Positions 8,757 through 17,000 of a stretch of 64,000 bases of DNA are shown here, piece by piece; the first letter of the stretch is position 1; each line of letters opens with the position of its first letter. Position numbers and translations under genes: made by a program. Under the pieces are notes generated by a model that did not search any database, was not told the DNA's origin, and saw only the letters and a list, made by a program, of their open reading frames with translations. Source of the stretch: Sandaracinaceae bacterium (lineage in GTDB: Bacteria; Myxococcota_A; Polyangia; Polyangiales; Sandaracinaceae). Where the stretch lies: NCBI GenBank assembly GCA_019637095.1, contig JAHBWG010000013.1, forward strand, positions 62,001 to 126,000. The letters are read 5' to 3'.

Positions 8757-9803
8757 TCAGTGACGCATGAGCCGTTCTTTGGCCATCCGCGCGCGCGCCT
8801 TGTCTCGAGAGAAGAGCGAGACGTAGTCGAGCTCGACCTCGGCGACGGGCGCCGGCTCGGGCAGGTCGCGCGCGGCCTCGGCGAGCTGCTCGACGAACGC
8901 GGCGAGCGTCGCGTAGGTCGTGGCGAAGTGGGTCTCCTCCACCGCGTCGAACGCGTCGAGCAGACGCGCGGGCCCCTCGGGCTTCACGTAGCCTCGCCGC
9001 GCGACGTCCGAGAAGCTCGCGACGAGCGCGTCCGCGGTGAACCCGTGGTGGATCACGAGCTCGGCCGCGACGCGCAGGACCCCGAGCGGATCGATCGCGC
9101 CCTCGCCGAGCAGGACGAACGCGGGCTGGAGGTAGTTGTAGAACGGGCACACGCGCGGCCCGAACGCTTCGAAGCCGTCGGGCGCGCTGACGCGGTCGAG
9201 GTGGATGAAGATCCGCCGCGTCGTGTCGAAGCGCGGCACCTTGCCCGCGAGCCGCACGATGCGCGGGAGGTCGTCCTCGTACACGCCCGCGCGCTCGAGC
9301 ACCTCCGCGAGCGTGTCCGCGCTCACGCGGCCCGCGCACAGATCCGCGTAGAGCGAGTAGATGAACGCGTCCGCCTCGGCGTCGTCGCCGAACATGAACT
9401 CGTCGATCGCCTCGGGGAGCTCCGCGCGGCTGTCGAAGAGCGCGCCGAGCTTGTAGCCGACCTGATCCTTCACGAACCGGAACCTGCCGCGCAGGATGTT
9501 GGAGAGCTGCGGCTTGAGGGTGAAGCCGTCCCAGGTGATTCCGTCGAGGCGCAGCTTCGCCTCGAGCACGCGGCGGAGCTGCTCGGGGCTGCCCGAGACG
9601 ATGTAGATCCCGAGCGGCTCGGTGGCGTGGATCTCGCGCAGCAGCGCCGCCGCGCCGGGGACGGTGCGCTTCTGCGCGGCGGACTCGAACGCGGTGCGCA
9701 GCAGATCGCGCACGGTGTCGAACTCGGTGCGCAGGTACGTCTTGTCGAGGTCCCAGCGGTAGACCCGACGGTTCGCGCCGACGATGCCGTCACGCCTCGC
9801 CAC
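8757..9803 (-). CDS. HAD-superfamily phosphatase domain protein
   Basis: Predicted 348-residue cytoplasmic protein with HAD motifs in order: motif I DLDKTYL (about residues 18-24), motif II IVSGSP, lysine motif III in the stretch around FVKDQVGYK, and motif IV FMFGDDAEADAF. This supports an aspartyl-phosphate phosphohydrolase. The C-terminal 150 residues have no recognised domain. Substrate unknown; the lipid phosphatase-like App1/DUF2183 group is a possible relative but not demonstrated. GTG at 9803 is only 29 bp from the divergent start at 9833, so the promoters must overlap or this start is somewhat too far upstream. Confidence 0.8.
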   Translation of the reverse strand: MARRDGIVGANRRVYRWDLDKTYLRTEFDTVRDLLRTAFESAAQKRTVPGAAALLREIHATEPLGIYIVSGSPEQLRRVLEAKLRLDGITWDGFTLKPQLSNILRGRFRFVKDQVGYKLGALFDSRAELPEAIDEFMFGDDAEADAFIYSLYADLCAGRVSADTLAEVLERAGVYEDDLPRIVRLAGKVPRFDTTRRIFIHLDRVSAPDGFEAFGPRVCPFYNYLQPAFVLLGEGAIDPLGVLRVAAELVIHHGFTADALVASFSDVARRGYVKPEGPARLLDAFDAVEETHFATTYATLAAFVEQLAEAARDLPEPAPVAEVELDYVSLFSRDKARARMAKERLMRH

Positions 9804-9832
9804 GGTGCGAGGATGGTATCCTCCCCGGGCTC

Positions 9833-10522
9833 ATGCACGCCGAAACGAAGCGCTCCTGCGACCTCCTCATCGTGGCGGCGCACGCGCCCGACATGGCGGG
9901 GCTGCGATCGCACCTGTCCGATCAGCTCATCGGAGAGATCCGCGGGCTGTCCGTGCGCGGCAAGGCCGTGGGGCTCGGCATGGCCGCGGCGGGCGCCGCG
10001 ACGGCCCGCGGGATCCTCGCCGTCTCTCCGCGCGCCGTGCTGCTCCTGGGCTCGTGCGGCGTCTACCCGAACCTGCCGCAGTACCGGCCGCACGACGTGC
10101 TGGTGTCGAGCCGCGTGCAGCTGGTCAGTCACGCCGTGAACGCGAAGAAGAGCGCGTTCCCCGGCCCGATGCAGACCGCGCTCGAGTGCAACCCGCTGCT
10201 CGCGGCGGGCCTCGCGTCGAGCGGCGGCCGCGTGTTCGTGGCGCCGCTCGCGTGCACGCTGGCCAAGACGGTGGACGACCCGATGGCGGCGACGATCCAC
10301 CCGGTGACCGGCTGCGAGGCGGAGAACCTCGAGGCCTTCGCGGTGGCGACGGCGTGCAAGGCCGCGGACCTGCCCTTCGCCGCGGTGCTCGGCGTGAGCA
10401 ACATCGTCGGCTCGACGGGCGAGCACGACTGGCGGCAATTCCACCGCGCCGCGGTGAGCGCGGCGGCCGAGGCGATCGTCACCTGGATCCAGCGCGGCGC
10501 GCAGGGGCTCCCCCACGGTTGA
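9833..10522 (+). CDS. Nucleoside phosphorylase-superfamily protein (futalosine/MTA nucleosidase-like)
   Basis: Predicted 229-residue cytoplasmic enzyme resembling the purine nucleoside phosphorylase/nucleosidase fold. An N-terminal strand LLIVAAHAPDM is followed by VLLLGSCGVYPN (the phosphate or ribose loop region), then ENLEAFAVATACKAADLP with the glutamate that normally contacts ribose, and VLGVSNIVG. Layout is closest to futalosine hydrolase or MTA/SAH nucleosidase types, but substrate cannot be set from sequence. TATCCT at 9817-9822 sits 10 nt before the ATG. No menaquinone-pathway neighbours are visible, so the specific name is withheld. Confidence 0.75.
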   Translation: MHAETKRSCDLLIVAAHAPDMAGLRSHLSDQLIGEIRGLSVRGKAVGLGMAAAGAATARGILAVSPRAVLLLGSCGVYPNLPQYRPHDVLVSSRVQLVSHAVNAKKSAFPGPMQTALECNPLLAAGLASSGGRVFVAPLACTLAKTVDDPMAATIHPVTGCEAENLEAFAVATACKAADLPFAAVLGVSNIVGSTGEHDWRQFHRAAVSAAAEAIVTWIQRGAQGLPHG

Positions 10523-10590
10523 GGGATCGGGCTGGACGCAGGCGGTCGGCTCGATCCAACATCAACGCAGCCGCTTGGGCGTGACTCGAC

Positions 10591-11319
10591 GTGAGCGATG
10601 GTGAGAGCAGCGTGACGACCGACGCGAGCCCCTCGGAGCGCCCCTCCGCGCCGCCGGTGTCCAAGCAGCGCCTCGCCGCGCAGCTCCTCGACGCGGCGGA
10701 CGTGGCGTTCCTCGAGGCGCTGCGCAAGGCGGGGCTGCTCGCCGAGCTCGACGACGACGAGCTCCTGCGGCTCGCGAGCGAGGTCGACGCGGCGGGCGCG
10801 GAGTCGCGCAAGGTCGAGCTGCTCGAGCTCTACTACGAGATCGGCGACGCCGAGCGCCGCGAGGCGCGCCGCGGCGCGGACCGCTTCTTCATGCAGCGGG
10901 TCGGGCAGCCGGCGACGGCGTCCGGGCTCGTCGGGCGGCTCAGCGTGCTCACGCCCGAGCTCGGCGGGATCGCGCTCGAGCGCATCGGCGGGCCCGACGG
11001 CCCGCTGGTCCTGCGCGCGGGCGATCACTTCTGCGCGGTCCTCGACGAGAACGAGGAGGAGATGGACACCGACCAGGTGGACCTCTCCGAGATCGAGGGC
11101 AAGGCCGACGTGCCGATGGTCACGGTCCGCGGGCTCGTGCGCTCGACGAACGTCCTGCTCGACCGGCACGGCATCCGCGAGCGGCTGATCTCGCTGCGCG
11201 GCGACGAGGACCGCGAGCTCTACGTGCGGCTCGGGGTGACCGAGGCGCTCGCGCTCTGCCGCGACGGCTACCTCGAGGACGAAGAGCCCGAGGACGTGAT
11301 GGAGCTCGGTGCCTGGTGA
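10591..11319 (+). CDS. Hypothetical acidic protein
   Basis: Predicted 242-residue soluble protein, not recognised. The first 25 residues are Ser/Pro-rich; the rest is strongly acidic and largely helical, with LLDAADVAFLEALRKAGLL and LDDDELLRLASEVDA near the N-terminus and an EDEEPEDVMELG tail. No signal peptide, membrane helix or cofactor motif. The GTG at 10591 follows a 68-bp gap from the nucleosidase-like gene on the same strand, so they could be cotranscribed. It converges with the anti-sigma gene 12 bp away. Confidence 0.65.
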   Translation: MSDGESSVTTDASPSERPSAPPVSKQRLAAQLLDAADVAFLEALRKAGLLAELDDDELLRLASEVDAAGAESRKVELLELYYEIGDAERREARRGADRFFMQRVGQPATASGLVGRLSVLTPELGGIALERIGGPDGPLVLRAGDHFCAVLDENEEEMDTDQVDLSEIEGKADVPMVTVRGLVRSTNVLLDRHGIRERLISLRGDEDRELYVRLGVTEALALCRDGYLEDEEPEDVMELGAW

Positions 11320-11331
11320 GCTGCGGCGCCT

Positions 11332-13257
11332 TCAGCGCGCGCCGCGAGCGAAGGGTCCGGTCGGGACGTGCGGCGGCTTGCGCGACGCGCTGGTGCGCTG
11401 GCCGAAGCTCGTCGAGATGACGGCGCCGAGGCCGGCGAGCGCCGCCGCGCCGACGACGAGCGTGCCGAGCGTCGGCACCAGACCGACGCCGAACAACACC
11501 CCGAGGCCGACGCCGAGCTGAGCGACCGGGCGGTCCTTCGTCACGCCGAGCGGCAGTACGCTGCCGAGCCACCACGCGGCGGTGGCGAACCCGACGCCGC
11601 CGCCCACCACGAGGAGCGTCCAGAGCACGGCCGTGCCGGGGATGCCGATGACGGTGAGCACGAGGACCGAGCCGATCATCACGGCGGCCGAGCAGCCGAA
11701 GAACCCGCCGAACGCGCTGCGCACCGGGCGGTCCGCCAGCTCGGCCCGCAGGTTCGTGAAGCGCGGGCGGTAGGCGCCCAGCAAGAACAGGCCGAAGAGG
11801 AACGCGAGCACGTTGAAGAGGGCCCAGCGGAACACGTTCGGCAGCGCGTCGCTCCCCTTGCGCAGGTGGTGGAAGCGCGACGGGCCCGTCGCCGTCCGGC
11901 TCGCGCCGGAGGTGTCGAGCACCGCGCCGTGGACCGTCGCGCCGTCCGCCACCGAGACCTGGCCGCCCATCGCGTTGACGTCGCCGTGGACGCGCGCGCC
12001 CTCGGCGAGCCGGATGTCACCGCCCATCGTGAGCACGTTGCCGATGACCTCGCCCGTCACGTCCGCGCTGCCGCCCATCGTGACGACGTCGCCGTAGGCG
12101 CGCCCCGCGAGCGTGACGTCGCCGCCCATCGTGACGACGTCTCGGACCTCCTCGCCCGCGCGGATGACGACGGGCGCGCCGAAGGTCACGCGATCGTCGA
12201 CCGCGCGCCGAGGCGCGGGCCGCGCGGCGCTCGCGGGCGGCGGCGAGGCCGGCTCGATCGTCGCGCGCTCCGCGGGCGCGGCGGGCGCATCGGGGGCCGC
12301 GGGGTCCGAGGACGCGGTCTCGGACGCTGCCGTGTCGGACGCTGCCGTGTCGGACGCTGCCGTGTCGGACGCTGCCGTGTCGGACGCTGCCGTGTCGGCG
12401 GGCTCGATCGGCTCGGCGCTCGCGCCGTCGTCGGGGCGCACGACGAGCAGCCGGGGCCCGGGGCGCACGACGACCGCGCTCGTGGCGAGCAGGGCCTCGA
12501 CGACCTCGTCGAGCGGCGCGTCCTCGACGTGCAGCGTGACGAGCGGCTCCTCCGGCAGCGCGACCAGCACGCCGAGCCCCGCGGAGCCGACCGCTTGGCG
12601 CAGCGCCTCGCCGAGCGGCTGGCGCTCGACGCTGACCGACACGCGGGGCGAGGGCTCGGGCCAGCTGCCCTCGACGCGGTAGGCGTGCGCGGAGCCTGCG
12701 GGCGCCGCGACGAGCGCGAGCCCGGCGAGCGCCAGCGTCGTGAGCGTCGCGCCCGGGCGGAGCGGCCGCTCGCCGAGGAAGAGCCGCATCGGCACGACGA
12801 GGCCCAGCCCGAGCACCAGCGCCCCCGCGGCCACCGAGATCCAGCCGCCCGGGATGCCCGAGGTGACCACGTGGTCCGCCGCGCGCACGAGCGTGTAGAG
12901 CTGCGCGCCCCCGCTCGAGAGCCCGCCGAGCGAGCTGGCCTCGGGCAGGCTCAGCACCGCGAGCGCGGCCGCGGTGAGCCCGCCGAGGCCGGCGCCGATC
13001 CACAGGCTGCGCGCGCTCGGCGCGTCGCCCGGCGCCGGCGCCTTGGCCATGGCCTTCTGCACCATCGCGTCGACGTCGAGATCCGGCAGCACGCGCTCGA
13101 GCGCGCGCGTCGCGTCCGCCGCCGCGAGCTGCTCGAGCGCCACGCGCTCGGCGCACTGCGCGCACTCGTCGAGGTGCGCGAGCGCCTCCTCCGGCACGAG
13201 GTCGTCTCGGCCGGTCGCGAGGGCCTCGAGGGCCACCTCGTCGAGGTGCGCGGTCAC
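11332..13257 (-). CDS. Membrane anti-sigma factor with STN-like domain and bactofilin-like repeats
   Basis: Predicted 641-residue protein of unusual architecture. Residues 4-36 form a zinc-binding anti-sigma motif (H28, C32, C35 in HLDECAQC). Transmembrane helices follow near 80-150 and just before 205. A secretin/TonB short N-terminal (STN)-like domain covers about 210-285 (SVERQPLGEALRQAV; LDEVVEALL). A DTAAS repeat linker comes next. Beta-roll repeats follow, with VVTMGGDVTLAG, VVTMGGSADVTG, VLTMGGDIRLAEG and VNAMGGQVSVADG, as in polymer-forming bactofilin-like proteins. Three or four C-terminal membrane helices end it. The GTG at 13257 overlaps the sigma factor stop as GTGA. It probably sequesters the upstream ECF sigma factor in response to an envelope signal. 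Confidence 0.85.
   Translation of the reverse strand: MTAHLDEVALEALATGRDDLVPEEALAHLDECAQCAERVALEQLAAADATRALERVLPDLDVDAMVQKAMAKAPAPGDAPSARSLWIGAGLGGLTAAALAVLSLPEASSLGGLSSGGAQLYTLVRAADHVVTSGIPGGWISVAAGALVLGLGLVVPMRLFLGERPLRPGATLTTLALAGLALVAAPAGSAHAYRVEGSWPEPSPRVSVSVERQPLGEALRQAVGSAGLGVLVALPEEPLVTLHVEDAPLDEVVEALLATSAVVVRPGPRLLVVRPDDGASAEPIEPADTAASDTAASDTAASDTAASDTAASETASSDPAAPDAPAAPAERATIEPASPPPASAARPAPRRAVDDRVTFGAPVVIRAGEEVRDVVTMGGDVTLAGRAYGDVVTMGGSADVTGEVIGNVLTMGGDIRLAEGARVHGDVNAMGGQVSVADGATVHGAVLDTSGASRTATGPSRFHHLRKGSDALPNVFRWALFNVLAFLFGLFLLGAYRPRFTNLRAELADRPVRSAFGGFFGCSAAVMIGSVLVLTVIGIPGTAVLWTLLVVGGGVGFATAAWWLGSVLPLGVTKDRPVAQLGVGLGVLFGVGLVPTLGTLVVGAAALAGLGAVISTSFGQRTSASRKPPHVPTGPFARGAR
12321..12395. 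repeat. Five perfect 15-bp tandem repeats
   Basis: The unit CGGACGCTGCCGTGT occurs five times without a mismatch, encoding DTAAS five times on the minus strand in the linker of the anti-sigma protein. The unit is a multiple of 3, so copy-number change would alter linker length without a frameshift. Confidence 0.97.
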
Positions 13258-13889
13258 GTCGCGGCCTCCGCCGTCTCCTCCAACGCCGCCCGCAGGCGCT
13301 TGCGGCCTCGGTGCAGCCACGTCATCACCGTGCCCATCGGGACCTCGAGGGCCGCGGCGATCTCTTCGTAGCTCGACCCGTGCGAATGGTACAGGACCAC
13401 CGCGGCCCGCATCGCGTCGGGCAGGGTCGCGAGCGCCGCCTCGAGCTTCTCGGTCTCGAGCTTCGCCATGACGACGCGCTCCGGGCTCGGCGCCTCGCTC
13501 GCGACCCACTCCTGCGCGGACTCGCCGTCGGCGAGGAAGGTGCGCCGCTCGAGGCCGCGGCGCCGCAGCCGGTCGCGGCAGACGTTGCGCGCGACGGTGA
13601 GCGCCCACGTCCGGAAGCTCCCGCGGGACGGATCGAACTTCTCGATCGCCACGACGATGCGCTCGAGCGCCTCCTGCGTGGCGTCGGCGGCCTCGACGGG
13701 GCCGGCCACGAAGCGACACACGTCGTGGATCGCCCGGGCGTGCTCGCGCAGGAGCGCCTCGAGGGCTCGGCGATCCCCCGAAGACGCGCGCTCTTCCAAC
13801 GACTGGTCGATCCCGGCCCTCCGCTCGGCGGAGTATGCCGGGCGAGCCGTCGGGTTCATCCACCAAGCGAGGGAGAGGGCGCCGCTCAC
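13254..13889 (-). CDS. ECF-family RNA polymerase sigma factor
   Basis: Predicted 211 residues (201 if the ATG at 13859 is used; neither start has a clear ribosome site). Region 2 contains DATQEALERIVVAIEKFD and FRTWALTVARNVCRDRLRR. Region 4 contains LPDAMRAAVVLYHSHGSSYEEIA and then VPMGTVMTWLHRGRKRLR, the helix-turn-helix for the -35 element. Length and the lack of region 3 fit the ECF class. It is translationally coupled to the downstream anti-sigma protein. It is divergent from the VIT-domain genes, which are plausible targets. An ECF-like GGAAACTT lies in the shared upstream region. Confidence 0.92.
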   Translation of the reverse strand: MSGALSLAWWMNPTARPAYSAERRAGIDQSLEERASSGDRRALEALLREHARAIHDVCRFVAGPVEAADATQEALERIVVAIEKFDPSRGSFRTWALTVARNVCRDRLRRRGLERRTFLADGESAQEWVASEAPSPERVVMAKLETEKLEAALATLPDAMRAAVVLYHSHGSSYEEIAAALEVPMGTVMTWLHRGRKRLRAALEETAEAAT

Positions 13890-13931
13890 GAGGGGCCCTA
13901 CGAAGCAGGGCCCCCGCGTATTTCGGGCGGT

Positions 13932-13974
13932 GGAAACTTCCTCGGCGCCGCGTGGTCGAGGGCTCTGTTACGCT
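13932..13974 (+). promoter_or_regulatory. Possible promoter elements between the sigma factor and VIT genes
   Basis: The 173-bp divergent region holds GGAAACTTC at 13932-13940, resembling the -35 of many ECF promoters, with GGTCGA about 16 nt further on. A TACGCT (near 13969-13974), like the -10 hexamers before other genes here, lies about 90 nt before the ATG at 14063. Which one is used cannot be decided by eye. Confidence 0.3.
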
Positions 13975-14062
13975 CCCCGCGGCCGCCAAGCTCGGGGGGA
14001 GCGCCCGGGTCGGAGCAGCCGGCGCCCGGGGGCAGCGTGTGGACCGTCTCGGAGGAGAAGGC

Positions 14063-17000
14063 ATGAGAAGAGGGGCTCTGGCCACCGTCCTGGCGCTCGC
14101 CGCGTCCGTCTCGCAGGCCTGTGGGGGCGGCGCCGAGGGCGTCGACGCGACCGTCGCGAGCGTCACGCCGGTGCGCGGCGCGGTGCGGCTCGGGGACGTC
14201 GAAGGCGCCGTCGTCGCGCGCGCCGCGCCGGCGACCGTCGTGCGCACGTCGGAGCGCGGGCTCGCGCGGGTCGCGCTCGACGACGGCCCGCAGCTGCTGC
14301 TCGACCGCGAGACCGCCCTGCGCGTCGACGACGGCGGCGCGGTCACCCTCGAGGGCGGCCGCGTCTTCGCCGAGGCCCAGGCGGGCGAGCCCCTCGTCCT
14401 GTCGACCGCGCACGGCGCGCTGCGCGCCGCCGACGCCTCCTTCTCCGTCCGCGTCGGCGACGGGGCCGCCGAGGTCTACGTCGTGCGCGGCGAGGTGAGC
14501 TGGACGCAGGGCGAGGAGCGCGGGCTCGCGTCGAGCGGCGAAGAGCTCCGGCTCGGCGACGGCGTGACCCGGCGCGCCGCCGTGCTCTTCAGCGACTGGA
14601 CGGGCGGCCTCGCGCGGCCGGGCCCGGCCAGCGAGGTCGGCCCGGCGGGCGTCGGCACGCTCGAGGCGCGCGTCCCCGACGAGGTGGGCCGCGCGCGCTG
14701 GCCGCTCGTCGTGCGCCGCCTCGACGTGCGCGTGCGCATCGACCGCGACCTCGCGATCACCGAGGTCGATCAGCTCTTCTTCAACCCGGCGTCCGAGGCG
14801 GTCGAGGGCCTCTACCGGATCCGCGTCCCCGAGGGCGCGGTGCTCTCTCGCTTCGCGGTCGATCGCGACGACCGGCTCGTCGACGGCTACGTCCGCGAGA
14901 AGGCGCAGGCGCGCGCCGCGTACGAGGCGCAGGTGTACCGCGGCTCGACCGAGGACCCGGCGCTGCTCGAGTGGGACGCGCCGGGCGCGTACCGCGCGCG
15001 CATCTACCCGATCGCGCCGGGCGCGACGCGCCGGATCGTCATCCGCTACGCCGAGTGGCTCGGCGCGCCCGCGGGCGGCGCCGACCGCATGTACCGCTAC
15101 CCGATGGGCGGCGGCGCGCGCGCGCCCCACATCCAGGAGTTCGCGTTGTCGGCCGACGTCGCCGCGTCGGGCGCGTCGCGCGTGCGCGCCGGCATGGGCG
15201 CGATCGTCGAGCAGGGCGCGGTGCGCATCCGCCGCTCGGACTTCCGCCCGCGCTCCGACTTCTGGCTCGAGCTCGTCGGCCGCGAGACGGACGCGCAGCG
15301 CGCGTGGCGCGCCCCGCACCAACCGCCCGCGCGGGCGCCGGACGCGCGGACCGTCGCCAACGAGGCGGACGAGCGCGACTACTTCTACCTCCCGCTCGTG
15401 CTGCCCGCGTCGCTCGCGGCGGCCCCGAGCGCCGGGATGGACGTCGTGGTGGTCGCGGACGTGTCGGCGGCCACGCCGCGCGCGCACCTCGAGCTCGGGC
15501 GCACCGTCGTCGAGTCGCTCGTCGCGCACCTCGACGGCGACGACCGGGTCGCGGTCGTGAGCGCGGATCTCACCGTGCGCTCCGTGGTCGACGGCGAGCC
15601 GGCGGCGCTCGGTGACGCCTCGGCCGAGCGGATCGAGCGCTTGCTCGACGGGCTCGCGCGCGTGCCGGCGGCAGGCGCCACCGATCTGGGCGAGGCGGTC
15701 GCCGCGGCGGCGCGGCTGCTCGATCCGGCGCGCCAAGGCGCGATCGTGTACGTCGGCGACGGCGCGCCGACGGTCGGCGAGCTGCGCGCGGAGGGGCTGC
15801 TCGAGCGCTTCGCGCGCTTGCCCGCGCCGGTGCGGCTCTACGCCGTCGCGGTCGGCAGCGACGCCAACGTCGAGCTGCTCGACGCGCTCACGCGCGGCGG
15901 CGGCCTGACGATGCGGGTCGAGGAGCGCGCGGAGGCGCCGGACGCGGCGATGCGCGTGCTCGCCCACGCGGCGCGGCCCATCGTCCATTCGGTCGAGGTC
16001 GCGCTCGGCGACGGGCTCGACAACGTCTTCCCGCGCCGGCCGATGGACGCGGTCGTCGGCGAGGTCTTCCCGGTGGTCGGGCGCGTGCGCGGCGAGCTGC
16101 CGCGCGCGGTCCGCGTGACCTACCAGCTCGGCGGCGAGGCGCGCGAGGCCGAGATCCCGATCGACGTGCAGGCGACGACCGAGTCGACCGACCTGCGGCT
16201 GCGCTGGGCGGGCGAGCGGCTCCGTCAGCTCCTCTTGCAGGGTGCAGGACGCGAGGACGTGGCGGAGCTCGGCACGCGCTATGGGCTCATCACGCCGTTC
16301 ACGAGCTACTACGTGCCGAGCCGGCGCGAGCTCGCGCAGATGGGGCCGCACGCGCTCGGGCTGCTCGACCGGCCGCTCCTGCGCGTCGGCGGGCACCGCA
16401 CGGCGGGGGAGGAGGTCGGGGCGGTGCTCTTCACCGCCGCCCTCGGGCCGCTCTCGATCGCCGGCTGCCTGAGCGCGGGCAGCGAGGCCGAGCCGGCGGG
16501 CGCGAGCCCCGAGTGGCTCGAGGAGGCCCCGCAGGAGCCGCTCGCGCAGGAAGGCGCGATGGGCGAGCAGGGGGGCGAGGGCCGGCGCACGAACAACCGC
16601 TTCGGCATCGAGGGCGCGCCCGATGACGATCGCGTGATGGCGCGCGAGGCCGCGCGCGACGAGGCGAACAACGCCGGCGCGCTCGGCGCGCTCGGCGCGA
16701 CGACCGGCGCCTGGAACGCGCCGACGACGCCGTTCCCGAGCCAGGCGCAGGCGGCGCCGCCGCCGAGCGCGGAGCCCGCGGAGCGGTCCGCGCGCGCCGA
16801 CGCCACGGCCGCGCTCGGCGGCGACATGGGCGACGAGGTCGGGGGGAGCTTCGGCTTCGGCGGGCTCGGCCTGCGCGGCACGGGCCGCGGTGGCGGCGGC
16901 GAAGGCGAGGGCACGATCGGCCTCGGCGAGCTCGGCACGATCGGGCACGGCGGCGGCTCGGGCTCCGGCTCAGGGTACGGCCGCGGCGCCGGAGGCGGCT

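Noticed and set aside
12321-12395. Possible CRISPR-like array
   Set aside because: The 15-bp units are directly adjacent, without spacers, and are in-frame coding sequence.
13898-16948. A 1016-codon minus-strand open frame
   Set aside because: Shadow of the VIT/VWA copy 1 gene; composition only, no domain.
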